Made by a program: the position numbers and the translations under genes. Below, piece after piece: positions 51,938-60,893 of a stretch of DNA of 64,000 bases (within the stretch, counting starts at the first letter, position 1; the number at the start of each line of letters is the position of its first letter). This DNA comes from Ensifer sp. IC4062 (GTDB lineage: Bacteria; Pseudomonadota; Alphaproteobacteria; Rhizobiales; Rhizobiaceae): the NCBI RefSeq assembly GCF_020193575.1, contig NZ_JADYVD010000010.1, positions 1-64,000 on the forward strand, in the 5' to 3' direction. Below the pieces are notes generated by a model. The model was not told where the DNA came from. It worked only from the letters and a program-made list of their open reading frames with translations, and made no database searches.

Positions 51938-52008
51938 CTGTCTTCCTTGGTGATCACGATGTCGATCTAAGCCGACAACGCGACGAATGTCGATCCTGAA
52001 CGGTTGAC

Positions 52009-52047
52009 TCGTACGTCGTACGATGCGATCAGACCGTACGCTGTACG
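52009..52047. promoter_or_regulatory. Double palindromic operator between TetR and RidA genes
   Basis: Two palindromes share the half-site CGTAC: tcgtac-gtc-gtacga at 52009-52023 and cgtac-gct-gtacg at 52035-52047, 26 bp centre to centre. A ttgact -35-like box overlaps the first. This is the expected form for a TetR-family operator. Confidence 0.8.
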
Positions 52048-52132
52048 AGTCGATCGTATCGGTAATGAGTAACGTTCAATCCTGCAGGCTGCGAGGTACC
52101 TTCCTCGCGGTCCTCAGAACCAAGAGAAGATC

Positions 52133-52621
52133 ATGTCACGCGCAATCAAGCATCTGCTTATCGGAGGGCTAATCATCATGACCATGGGAGTTCCCAATAC
52201 GACGACAGCGAATGAGAGTGATCTCAAGCTGACCATCGTCAATCCCAAAAACCTCTACGACCCGACGCCGAATGGCTACAGCACGGCGGTGATCACGCCC
52301 CCCGGTGCCCGAATGGCCTACATCTCCGGACAGGGCGGCCAAAACAGCACTGGCGCCTTGTCGCCCGACTTCGCTGTCCAGGTTAAGCAGGCCTACGCAA
52401 ATTTGCGCGCTGCCCTCGATGCGCTTGGTGCAAGGCCGGACCAGGTCGCCAAGCTCACGGTCTTCGTGGTCGATCACGATATGTCCAAGCTCGGGGTGTT
52501 GACGCAAAACGTCAAGGAAATGTTCGGCGAGGCCCTGCCGGCGCAGACCCTGATTCCGGTCCCCAAGCTTGCAATAGACCCCATGCTCTTCGAGGTCGAA
52601 GCCGTCGTCATGCTGGATTAG
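52133..52621 (+). CDS. RidA/YjgF family protein with export signal
   Basis: A 162-residue protein. Residues about 8-27 (LLIGGLIIMTMGVPNTTTAN) look like a signal peptide, unusual for RidA, which normally deaminates reactive enamines in the cytosol. The RidA core follows: YISGQGGQN, AVQVKQAYANLRAALDALGA and VFEVEAVVMLD-like end (LFEVEAVVML). It lacks the exact catalytic RidA Arg context, so a divergent subgroup is likely. Controlled by the divergent TetR. Confidence 0.82.
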   Translation: MSRAIKHLLIGGLIIMTMGVPNTTTANESDLKLTIVNPKNLYDPTPNGYSTAVITPPGARMAYISGQGGQNSTGALSPDFAVQVKQAYANLRAALDALGARPDQVAKLTVFVVDHDMSKLGVLTQNVKEMFGEALPAQTLIPVPKLAIDPMLFEVEAVVMLD

Positions 52622-52771
52622 AGCAATTCAAGGACAAGTACGTAGCGGTTCTCCATCCGGAAGCGCGTAAATTTCAAAGAGCTGGATCGTTTCGCCGTTT
52701 CAAAGCCACGGTACACGACATTAGCCAGCATCTGCCTCGTTGGTTGCGCTGCGGCAACGCATCTCCTCCTG

Positions 52772-52888
52772 CCCTCATTCCTGTGCTTGTCACAGGAATC
52801 CAGCCAGCCCAAGTCCTTGGGCTGACAGGACTCTTCTACGCCGCAGACGCGGCGCTGCTGGATCCCTGTGACAAGCACAGGGATGAGG
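52772..52888. repeat. Family A inverted pair, long hairpin form
   Basis: ccctcattcctgtgcttgtc opens and gacaagcacagggatgaggg closes a ~117-bp imperfect inverted repeat, with two internal palindromes (cagcccaagtccttgggctg and ccgcagacgcgg). A RIME-like copy also lies at 52620-52675. The gap 52622-53001 has no gene. Confidence 0.75.
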
Positions 52889-53001
52889 GCGAGAAAAGCA
52901 TCTGCCAACGCTCATGCTGATCAGGTCGCTCACTTTCAGGGTAATGCCCGCTCGTGGCCCATTGGCCATTCCTCGGTTGGTCGCGACATTGAAAACCGAC
53001 T

Positions 53002-53985
53002 TCAGAATAGACGACCGACGAACCGTTCGGCCTCCCACGTCCTGAGAAAGGTCACCTCCCGTGCGATCCAACCGACACTGTTGCTCCCCCACTCTCGCGC
53101 GCGGCTCGCGTACTCACCCATCAGCCAAAAGTGGCGAACGATCACAAACCGAATAGCTGCCTCGAAGTCGTCAGGAGTTATTGGTCGGATTGACTGATAT
53201 CCATCAAGGAAGGCAGCCCACATAGCAGTTAGCGACCGGCCAAAAGAGACTTGTGCCCACAAAAAAACGGCCAAGTCATACGCAAGGTATCCCGGACCTC
53301 CGTCATCGAAGTCGAAAAACACTGCTTCTCCAGCCCCATTGATGCGCGAATTGAAGCCGTGGCAGTCCCCGTGGCAATACGTCCATGATAGGTTGCTGAA
53401 CGCCTCGATAGCCGTCGCAGTCCGCTCGGCGATCTGTTCAAGGTCGGTAAGGACATGCGTTTCTTCCACAATTCCGCTATCGCGAATTCGGGCAAGAGGC
53501 CGACACAGCAAATGTTCCAGATCAAGCCGGTACAGCGCACCGTCAGCCGGATATGTCTCGGCCGCGTTATGCAGTAGAGCAAGGGTCTTTCCGTTGGCCC
53601 AAGCATCTCCGGCGTCAGTTGCAAGCGGTTCTCGGCCATCGATCGCCTGAAAAAGCACACCATCGCGCGCACCCTCTGGTGCGTGCCCTTGAAGGAAGAA
53701 CATGCCTTCACGTGTTGGAATTGGCGCGGCGACCGGAACTCCCAATTTAGAAAGGTGGGTCAAGAATGCTGTTTCGCTCTTGACGTTGGCTGGCCCGCGC
53801 GCGCGGTGGTGAGAAAGCCGAAACACATAGCGCTCGCTGCTGGTCACGCTGGCCAGGTAAACGTCATTCAAGCCGCGTTGAAGCAATTGGCAAGAAACCG
53901 GCGATCCCAACGCATAGTGCTTATCTATAAAGCGTTCTACCGCCTCAATCTGAGAGGTCGAATATAGCGGATCAAAGTCAAACAT
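53002..53985 (-). CDS. APH-fold phosphotransferase family protein
   Basis: A 327-residue kinase-like protein: N-lobe YVFRLSHH, catalytic loop YCHGDCHGFNSRI (HGD motif) and metal-binding FFDFDDGGPGYLAYDLA. This is the aminoglycoside phosphotransferase/choline-kinase fold. A role in resistance or in metabolism (homoserine or choline kinase-like) cannot be told apart here. The ATG at 53985 is used. Confidence 0.85.
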   Translation of the reverse strand: MFDFDPLYSTSQIEAVERFIDKHYALGSPVSCQLLQRGLNDVYLASVTSSERYVFRLSHHRARGPANVKSETAFLTHLSKLGVPVAAPIPTREGMFFLQGHAPEGARDGVLFQAIDGREPLATDAGDAWANGKTLALLHNAAETYPADGALYRLDLEHLLCRPLARIRDSGIVEETHVLTDLEQIAERTATAIEAFSNLSWTYCHGDCHGFNSRINGAGEAVFFDFDDGGPGYLAYDLAVFLWAQVSFGRSLTAMWAAFLDGYQSIRPITPDDFEAAIRFVIVRHFWLMGEYASRAREWGSNSVGWIAREVTFLRTWEAERFVGRLF

Positions 53986-54200
53986 GGCCGGTGTTCCGTG
54001 GGCGCCGTATAAGCAATCTAGCCTTGCAAACTACGGAGGTCTACAACGAACGCAATGCCCGCTTCCCGCGAGTCGGGGAACTACGCTCACGGCCGTAATT
54101 GGCCCGAACCAGACCTCCGAGGGCGTATTGCTAAATGTTTTTGTCCCTGAATCGGATACGATTCAGAAATTCATGCAGCACCCATCCGAGGGACCAGAAT

Positions 54201-55202
54201 GTGAACAAGCCGAATTACCGGGACATCGCCCGCCATGCCGGAGTGGGAACCGCAACGGTCGAGCGGGTCCTGAACGGGCGCGGCGGCGTTCGCCCGGAAC
54301 TGGTCGAAAAGGTGGTCGTTGCCGCGCGCACCTTGAAATATCCGCGCACGCTTCCTGACGCCCATCGGGGCCTGCTGCGCATAGAAGTGCTGATGGTGCG
54401 CCCCGAAACGACGTTCTACCGGCGGCTCTCCAAGGCATTCGAGAGGATTGCCGCGACCCTCGATCCTCTGGTGATCGTCCACCGCAGCTTCACCGAAGAA
54501 ATGAAGCCGGACGAGATCGCAAGGCGCATCCTATCCACCGACCTGCCGCGCGCCGGCCTGATCCTTGCGGTTCCCAACAGTCCGTTGATCAGTGCGGCGG
54601 TGGAGGCGGTGGTCGCGCGAGGCGTGCCGGTCGTCCATGTCGTGACGCGGGCGTCCGACAGCAAAGGGGAATTCGTCGGAATCGACAATTACGCCGCCGG
54701 GCGGACCGCAGCTCATTTCATTGCCCGCATGGCGCGGGCGGAAGGCCCGGTCGTTGCGCTGTGTCATCCGATCTATCAGGTGCACCGCGATCGCATCCGC
54801 GGGTTCTCCGACTACTTTCATGAGCACCCCGGCCCCATCGCCTTTGAATGGCTCGGCTTCAGTCGCGACGAAGAGCGCTACAGCGCGGAATCATTGTCCT
54901 TTGCGCTCGAAAAGTATCCGCATCTCGTTGGGCTCTATAACGCCGGAGGCGCAAATTCCGCTCTGATCCAGGTGCTGCGTCGTCATCGCCGCGGCCGGGA
55001 CGTGTTGTTCGTCGGGCACGAATTGACCGACTACACCAGCGCCGCCTTGCGAGAGGGCATCATGGACGTGGTATTGGATCAGGCTCCCGAGGCACAGGCG
55101 CAGCGCGCGCTCGATTTGATCCTGCGTCGCATCGGCTTGACTGCGATCGAACCGGATCGCGCGCCCATTCGCTTCATCACCATCACCACCGAAGCGCTTT
55201 GA
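54201..55202 (+). CDS. LacI family transcriptional regulator
   Basis: A 333-residue regulator from a GTG at 54201 with a gaggga ribosome site. HTH is NYRDIARHAGVGTATVERVL with hinge helix NGRGGVRPE; then a periplasmic-binding-like sensor domain (SFTEEMKPDEIARRIL through DQAPEAQAQRALDLIL). It precedes and is cooriented with the moc-like genes, so it probably senses their substrate (inositol- or rhizopine-like). A ctgaatcg-gata-cgattcag palindrome at about 54148 could be its operator. Confidence 0.9.
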   Translation: MNKPNYRDIARHAGVGTATVERVLNGRGGVRPELVEKVVVAARTLKYPRTLPDAHRGLLRIEVLMVRPETTFYRRLSKAFERIAATLDPLVIVHRSFTEEMKPDEIARRILSTDLPRAGLILAVPNSPLISAAVEAVVARGVPVVHVVTRASDSKGEFVGIDNYAAGRTAAHFIARMARAEGPVVALCHPIYQVHRDRIRGFSDYFHEHPGPIAFEWLGFSRDEERYSAESLSFALEKYPHLVGLYNAGGANSALIQVLRRHRRGRDVLFVGHELTDYTSAALREGIMDVVLDQAPEAQAQRALDLILRRIGLTAIEPDRAPIRFITITTEAL

Positions 55203-55369
55203 TCTAATTTGATCAAGGAAGATTTCGGCGTTTGGAAGGCCTCCTGCTAGTTTTCTTGCGAGGAGGAGAGCCCGAGTGTTCCAACCACCGGATCACGGCG
55301 CGCAAACGCGCTCTCCTTTCGTCGTGAAAATTTGTGCGGGCGCGAGTTAATCCGCCCAGGGAGAGCGCA

Positions 55370-56404
55370 ATGGACGACCTACAATATGGAACGCGCAACA
55401 AGCGCGGCGACTGGGCGCCGAACCGGCCGATCGAAACAGCGCCGCTGTTCGTCTTTCCGCCCCGGCTGATGGCAATTCTGAAGTGGCTGCCGCACTACTT
55501 CTTTCCCTGGAACATGGTCTTTGCGGCATCGGCGGTTGCCTACTGGGCCTGGGTGATCCCGCCGAAGGAAACGATGCAGACTTTCAGCATTGGCTGGATC
55601 GCCTGGCTCTACGCCGTCAATGCGATCTGCGTGTTTTTCTTCTACGGCGCTTTCGAGCTGCATCTCTATGTCCTGAAGCGGCAGGAGAACCGCTTCAAGT
55701 ACAATGGAAAGTTCCCGGCCGAGCAGAAAAGCAAAGCATTCTGGTTCGAGAGCCAGAACCTCGACAATATCATGCGCACGTTTCTCTCGGGCGTGACCAT
55801 CTGGACCGCGGTCGAGGCCGCCATGCTGTGGGCCCATGCCAACGGCTACGCGCCTTGGCTGAGCTTCACGGAAAATCCGTGGACGCTTGCCGTCGTCGCG
55901 CTGGTGGTGCCGATCATTCACGAGTTCCACTTCTTCTGCATTCACCGGCTCATCCACACGCCCTTCCTCTACAAGTGGGTCCATTCGGTCCACCACAATT
56001 CGGTGAACCCCTCGCCCTGGTCGTCGCTGTCGATGCACCCGGTCGAGCACCTGCTCTACTTCGGGACGGCGTTCTATCACCTGATCCTGCCCTCCAACCC
56101 GATCCTCATGCTCTATCAGCTTCACTATGCGGGGTTCGGAGCCATTCCCGGCCATGTCGGCTTCGACAAGGTCGAGGTCGGCGAGGACAAGCTGGTCGAT
56201 AGCCATGCCTATGCTCACTACCTGCACCACAAGTACTTCGAGGTGAACTATGGCGACGCCCTGATCCCGCTCGATAAGTGGTTCGGCACCTGGCACGACG
56301 GCTCTCCGGAGGGCGAGGCCCGCATGCAGGAGCGCTACCGCAAGCGCAAAGAAAAACTCGCAGCCCGCAAGGCTCGCGTCGAAATCGGGAGGGCCGCCCA
56401 ATGA
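55370..56404 (+). CDS. Sterol desaturase/fatty-acid hydroxylase superfamily membrane enzyme
   Basis: A 344-residue membrane protein with the three histidine clusters of di-iron hydroxylases: HEFHFFCIHRLIH, HSVHHNS and HYLHHKYFEVNYG, plus four or more transmembrane helices. It should hydroxylate or O-demethylate a substrate using electrons from the next gene's ferredoxin and the reductase at 57893. MocD of rhizopine catabolism is an oxygenase in the same functional position, but identity with it is not shown. The ATG overlaps the ferredoxin gene by four bases. Confidence 0.85.
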   Translation: MDDLQYGTRNKRGDWAPNRPIETAPLFVFPPRLMAILKWLPHYFFPWNMVFAASAVAYWAWVIPPKETMQTFSIGWIAWLYAVNAICVFFFYGAFELHLYVLKRQENRFKYNGKFPAEQKSKAFWFESQNLDNIMRTFLSGVTIWTAVEAAMLWAHANGYAPWLSFTENPWTLAVVALVVPIIHEFHFFCIHRLIHTPFLYKWVHSVHHNSVNPSPWSSLSMHPVEHLLYFGTAFYHLILPSNPILMLYQLHYAGFGAIPGHVGFDKVEVGEDKLVDSHAYAHYLHHKYFEVNYGDALIPLDKWFGTWHDGSPEGEARMQERYRKRKEKLAARKARVEIGRAAQ

Positions 56405-56712
56405 GCTGGATCTCAGCCTGCAAGCTTGACGACATCGAACAGGAAGGCGCGATCCGCTTCGACCATAACGGGCGCACCTACGCGATCTACCGCGGGCCAG
56501 ACGACAGTGTTTACTGCACGGCCGGCCTCTGCACACACGAGGCGATCCATCTCGCGGACGGACTGGTCATGGATTTCGAAGTGGAATGTCCCAAGCATTC
56601 CGGCGCCTTCGACTATCGCACCGGCGAAGCGCTCAGGCTTCCCGCCTGCGAGAACCTGAAAACCTATCCGGCCGAGGTGGTCGACGGAGAAGTTCGCGTC
56701 GCGCTGGGTTAG
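56401..56712 (+). CDS. MocE-type Rieske [2Fe-2S] ferredoxin
   Basis: A 103-residue Rieske protein: CTAGLCTHEAIHLADG and CPKHSGAFDYRTGE hold the Cys-His, Cys-His cluster ligands. It is the electron carrier for the coupled hydroxylase; its ATG overlaps the hydroxylase TGA (ATGA). Such ferredoxins are named after MocE from rhizopine catabolism, and the neighbouring reductase and hydroxylase fit that system. Confidence 0.88.
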   Translation: MSWISACKLDDIEQEGAIRFDHNGRTYAIYRGPDDSVYCTAGLCTHEAIHLADGLVMDFEVECPKHSGAFDYRTGEALRLPACENLKTYPAEVVDGEVRVALG

Positions 56713-56889
56713 AACTCGCGCTTCAGGCAAGACCTCCGAAAGAGCAGAAGATGCTCTGGAATCAATGAGTTGAAGCGTTTTCCGTGCGTTCATTCGAGCG
56801 CGCGGCGCTCTAAAGCTGCGCGACATTGGCTAGGCCCGGTGGGCCTCCGGAATGCAACTGGGTGATCCGGCACCCGAAGGGAGGATGAC

Positions 56890-57834
56890 ATGAAATCGAC
56901 TTTTGCGGTGGCCGTCCTGGCTGCCTTGATGGCTGGCACCGCATCGGCCGAGACGATCGGCGTTTCGATGCAGAGCTTCGACAACAACTTTCAGACATTG
57001 CTGCGTCAGGGGCTCGATGCCAGGGCGTCCGAGTTGGATGGCGTCACTCTCCAGATCGAGGATGCGCAGGCCGACATCTCCAAGCAGATCAATCAGGTGA
57101 ACAACTTCATTGCTGCGGGGGTCGATGCGATCATCATGACGCTGACCGACACCTCCGCTGCCCTCGGCATCAGCGAGGCGGCTCGGAAAGCTGGAATTCC
57201 CCTCGTCTACGTCAATCTCGAGCCGGAAAACATCGACCAGTTGCCCGAAAGCCAAGCCTATGTCGGCTCGAAGGAAATCGACTCCGGAAGGCTCGGTGCC
57301 GAGGCGGCGTGTGAACTGCTGAAGCAGAAGGGAAAGGCAGGCGATGCACAGGCTTACATCTTGATGGGAGACTTGGCCCATCAGGCCTCGCGCGATCGCA
57401 CGTCGTCGGTCAAGGAAACGCTGGCGGCAGGTGATTGCAAGGGCGTGACGATCGCCGACGAGCAGTCCGCCGTCTGGACGCGCACGAACGCGATGGATCT
57501 GACCACGAACTGGGTCACAGCCGGCCAGCCGATCGACGTGATCTTTGCCAACAATGACGAGATGGCGATCGGTGCCATCCAGGCGCTCAAGGCCGCCGGC
57601 ATGTCGATGGATGATGTGATCGTCGTCGGCATCGATGCGACGCAGGACGGCCTTGCCGCCATGGCCGCCGGTGATCTTGACGTGACGGTGTTCCAGAACG
57701 CCAAGGGACAGTCGGCGAGCGCCGTGGACGCAGCCGTGGCACTCGCTCGCGGCCAGAGCGTCGACAAGGAGGTCTGGGTGCCCTTCGAGCTGGTCACCCC
57801 CAAGAACATGGCCGAATACGCCAAACAGAACTAA
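56890..57834 (+). CDS. Sugar/inositol-type ABC substrate-binding protein (MocB-like)
   Basis: A 314-residue periplasmic protein with signal peptide (STFAVAVLAALMAGTASA) and a Peripla_BP_4 fold (GVSMQSFDNNFQTLLRQGLD, GVDAIIMTLTDTSA, NNDEMAIGAIQALKAAG). It resembles ribose/inositol/rhizopine binding proteins. There is no permease or ATPase in the cluster, so it must use components elsewhere or have another role. It lies between ferredoxin and reductase genes. Confidence 0.88.
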   Translation: MKSTFAVAVLAALMAGTASAETIGVSMQSFDNNFQTLLRQGLDARASELDGVTLQIEDAQADISKQINQVNNFIAAGVDAIIMTLTDTSAALGISEAARKAGIPLVYVNLEPENIDQLPESQAYVGSKEIDSGRLGAEAACELLKQKGKAGDAQAYILMGDLAHQASRDRTSSVKETLAAGDCKGVTIADEQSAVWTRTNAMDLTTNWVTAGQPIDVIFANNDEMAIGAIQALKAAGMSMDDVIVVGIDATQDGLAAMAAGDLDVTVFQNAKGQSASAVDAAVALARGQSVDKEVWVPFELVTPKNMAEYAKQN

Positions 57835-57892
57835 CCCTCCCCGGCCGGCGCTCCCTTCCGGTTGCGCCGGTCTTCTCACGATTGGAGAGCAC

Positions 57893-59098
57893 ATGGACGG
57901 TATCGTCATAATCGGTGCCGGGGAATGCGGCACTCGAGCAGCATTCGCCCTGCGCGAAGCGGCCTATTCCGGATCCGTTACGCTGGTCGGAGCCGAGCCT
58001 CACCTGCCCTATGAGCGCCCGCCGCTGTCGAAACCGGTAGACGGTGCGGTGCAGATGAAGCCGATCTGCGCCGCCGAAGCGCTGGAGGCGGCCGGCATCG
58101 ACTATCTGCCGGGACTGTCGGCCTCGAAACTCTATGCCGACGCCGGAACCGTGACCTTAAGCGACGGACGGGTGCTGAGCTATGAAAAGCTGCTTCTCGC
58201 CACAGGCGCACGTCCGAGGCGGATCGCTTGCGTTGGCGCGGAGCTCGCGCTCGACTTCCGTACCCATGCCGATGCGAAGATGGTCTTCTCCCGTGCAGAA
58301 GTCGGCAAGCGCGTTGCGATCATCGGCGGCGGTTTGATCGGAATGGAGCTCGCGGCAGCGCTGCGTGGAAAAGGCATCGCCGTCAGCATTGTCGAAGCGG
58401 CACCGAAGCCGCTCGGACGCGCGGTTCCTGAGCGGTTTGCCGCAACGCTGCACGCGAAGCATTTGGACGAAGGCGTGCATTTCCACCTCGGACAGGGAGT
58501 TGCCGAAATCACGGATAACGCTGTTGTGCTCGCCGATGGCAGCGAGGTGCCCGCCGACGTCGTTGTCGCGGCGATCGGCGTTCTGCCCGACATCGCGCTG
58601 GCCGAGGCGGCAGGACTGGCAACCGGCAACGGCGTCCTGACGGACGGCTTTCTTCGTACCAGCGCCCCCGACGTATTCGCGGCAGGCGATTGCGCCGCGG
58701 TGGCGCAACCCGGCGGCGGGCATGTTCGGTTCGAGAGCTGGCGGAACGCGAGGACGCAGGCCGAAACCGCAGCGCGGAATATGGCCGGTGCCAACGATCC
58801 CTTCACCGCCATCCATTGGTTCTGGTCCGATCAGTACGATCTCGGCCTGCAGGTCGCGGGGTTGCCGCAGCCGGCGCATCAGAGCGTCTTGCGCTCTCTC
58901 GGCGGGGGCGAGCTGGAATTTTACCTGGACGATGGGCGCCTCGTGGCTGCAGCCGGTCTCGGCATCGGCAATAGCTTGGCGAAGGAGATCAAACTGGCCG
59001 AAATGCTGATTGCCGCCGGTGTCAGCCCCGACCCCGTGGCATTGGCCGACCCTGGCTTGAACCTCAAGACGCTTCTGAAAAGCGCGCGGGCCGCCTGA
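57893..59098 (+). CDS. FAD-dependent ferredoxin reductase (MocF-like)
   Basis: A 401-residue NAD(P)/FAD oxidoreductase: FAD-binding GIVIIGAGECGTRAAFALRE, PYERPPLSK, NAD-binding VAIIGGGLIGMELAAALRG, and the second FAD motif VFAAGDCAAV. It fits the putidaredoxin-reductase type that feeds Rieske ferredoxins, so with 56401 and 55370 it completes an electron chain NAD(P)H to ferredoxin to hydroxylase. Its stop overlaps the next ATG (TGATG). Confidence 0.9.
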   Translation: MDGIVIIGAGECGTRAAFALREAAYSGSVTLVGAEPHLPYERPPLSKPVDGAVQMKPICAAEALEAAGIDYLPGLSASKLYADAGTVTLSDGRVLSYEKLLLATGARPRRIACVGAELALDFRTHADAKMVFSRAEVGKRVAIIGGGLIGMELAAALRGKGIAVSIVEAAPKPLGRAVPERFAATLHAKHLDEGVHFHLGQGVAEITDNAVVLADGSEVPADVVVAAIGVLPDIALAEAAGLATGNGVLTDGFLRTSAPDVFAAGDCAAVAQPGGGHVRFESWRNARTQAETAARNMAGANDPFTAIHWFWSDQYDLGLQVAGLPQPAHQSVLRSLGGGELEFYLDDGRLVAAAGLGIGNSLAKEIKLAEMLIAAGVSPDPVALADPGLNLKTLLKSARAA

Positions 59099-59934
59099 TG
59101 CAGCAGTTGTTTGTCTTCCAATCGCTCTGGGCGATGGAGCGCCGGCACACGGACGGCCACGAGCGCAGCCTCGACGAGAACATCGCCATGATCCTGGAGG
59201 CGGGTTTCGATGGTATCAGCGCGCACTACACAAACCGCCGCGACGTCGTGCGCCTGAACGAAACGATCCAGGGCACCGGATTGAAGATCGAAGGCGTTTG
59301 CTTTCCCCGTAGCGTCGAGGACTTGCGCCTGCCGCTGGAACTTGCCGCCGAGTTTCCTGTCGGCCACATCAATCTGCAACCCGATGTCCGGCTGCGCCGG
59401 ATCGACGATTGCCTGCCGCTTCTCGACGGATGGATGCGGCTTGCCGAAGACGCAGGCATTTCCGTGTTCATCGAAACGCATCGCGACCGGATGACCACGG
59501 ACCTGTTCTTCACGCTGGATTTGCTGGATCAGCGGCCCGAACTGCCGCTCTTGGCCGACCTCTCCCATGTTCTGGTCGGGCGGGAGTTCCCTTATCCCGT
59601 CGATGAGGAGAACCATGCACTGATCCGACGCATCCTCCAGAATGCCCATGCATTCCACGGCCGCGTCGCCTCGCGCGAGCAGGTGCAGATCGAGATCTCC
59701 TTCCCGCACCACCGTCCCTGGGTCGATCTCTTTCTTGAATGGTGGGACTACGGCTTTCGCAACTGGCGATCCCGCGCCGCCGCTGACGCCGAGCTCATCT
59801 TCACCTGCGAGCTGGGTCCCAAACCTTATGCGATTACCGGAAGGGACGGCAACGACTCGACGGACAGGTGGGCGGAGGCGCTGCTGCTTCGGCAGATGGT
59901 GCGCGAGCTATGGGATGCCACTGCCGAGGCCTGA
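59098..59934 (+). CDS. Sugar phosphate isomerase/epimerase-type TIM-barrel protein (MocC-like)
   Basis: A 278-residue TIM-barrel protein with xylose-isomerase-like features: FDGISAHYTNR, VFIETHRDRMTTDLFFTLDL and LLADLSHVLVGREFPY, which contribute Glu, Asp and His metal ligands. It may isomerise or dehydrate an inositol-type intermediate. It is the last gene of the cluster, overlapping the reductase gene by one base. Rhizopine cluster proteins of this fold are named MocC; function here is inferred. Confidence 0.82.
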   Translation: MQQLFVFQSLWAMERRHTDGHERSLDENIAMILEAGFDGISAHYTNRRDVVRLNETIQGTGLKIEGVCFPRSVEDLRLPLELAAEFPVGHINLQPDVRLRRIDDCLPLLDGWMRLAEDAGISVFIETHRDRMTTDLFFTLDLLDQRPELPLLADLSHVLVGREFPYPVDEENHALIRRILQNAHAFHGRVASREQVQIEISFPHHRPWVDLFLEWWDYGFRNWRSRAAADAELIFTCELGPKPYAITGRDGNDSTDRWAEALLLRQMVRELWDATAEA

Positions 59935-60039
59935 CCATGGGCAGTTGCGGCGCAACCGGCAGTGCCGCGTTTCCGGGCTCGAGTGAGCGCCGCAGCAGCC
60001 GTATGTTCCTTGAGGTTCTGAAGCACCTCAAGCGCAAGC

Positions 60040-60870
60040 TCAGACCAACTCCAGGAAACGAAGCGACGTCTCCCCCACCAGCACGGCCGCGCCCCATGCG
60101 ATAAGCGCGACGCCGACAAGGGTGCCGAGCCAGGAGCCCATTGGAAGGACCTTTTCCAGCAGGACGAATGTCGTGAGACCCACCATCCAGTAAAGATTCA
60201 TGACGCCGCCGAAAAACAGGAGCCCCATCAGGAACCAGCAGCAGGCGACGCAATAGGCGCCCTGCTCAATTCCCATGCGGAACGCTCCGATCCTTCCCCC
60301 GCGCCAATGGGTGAGGATGAATTGCAGCGGAGAGCGACACTGGCGCAGGCAAGCTCGCTTGAGCGGGGTGAGTTGGTAAATACCCGCTGCCAACAACAGT
60401 GTGCCGTCGAGCGTCGCGCTTGCGCTATCCAGCATCGGCGACAGCAGCGCCGAACGCTCCAGGCCCCACTGCAAACCGACTGCCACAATGCTGAATCCCG
60501 CCCAGGCAATCAGGTAGGCCGAGGCAAAGAGCGAGGTTGGGACAAAGGGATTGCCCTTTTCCTTTTGCCGGCGGCTCATTGCCCCGAACAGAAGCACTGC
60601 GGGTGCCGCCGAGGGAAGCATCATGGCGATCATCATCAGACACCACATGATGAACATCAGCGCGGCGTGGCCCATGTCCCAGACGGCGGGCATCATCATC
60701 GGCATGCCTGCTCCGCCAGGGGTGACGCAGATCATTTCGAGGGCTGACACGTTCATGCCCGCCCCGGCCAGAACATATGTCCACGCGATCACCACCACGA
60801 TGGAAAGTGCAGCGAGGACAACAATCCTGTCGCGCTTCAAGGCGCTCTCGACGGCGGCATCAATCGACAT
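60040..60870 (-). CDS. DUF2182 family membrane protein
   Basis: A 276-residue polytopic protein with the DUF2182 hallmarks: MPMMMPAVWDMGHAALMFIMWCLMMIAMMLPSA-type Met-rich helices (split here as AVWDMGHAALMF and CLMMIAMMLPSA), YQLTPLKRACLRQCR and GAYCVACCWFLMGLLFFGG. Met and Cys-rich helices suggest metal binding. It follows the DUF1326 gene, a common pairing of unknown function. Confidence 0.85.
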   Translation of the reverse strand: MSIDAAVESALKRDRIVVLAALSIVVVIAWTYVLAGAGMNVSALEMICVTPGGAGMPMMMPAVWDMGHAALMFIMWCLMMIAMMLPSAAPAVLLFGAMSRRQKEKGNPFVPTSLFASAYLIAWAGFSIVAVGLQWGLERSALLSPMLDSASATLDGTLLLAAGIYQLTPLKRACLRQCRSPLQFILTHWRGGRIGAFRMGIEQGAYCVACCWFLMGLLFFGGVMNLYWMVGLTTFVLLEKVLPMGSWLGTLVGVALIAWGAAVLVGETSLRFLELV

Positions 60871-60893
60871 CTCTTAAGCCCCTCGACTCGATG

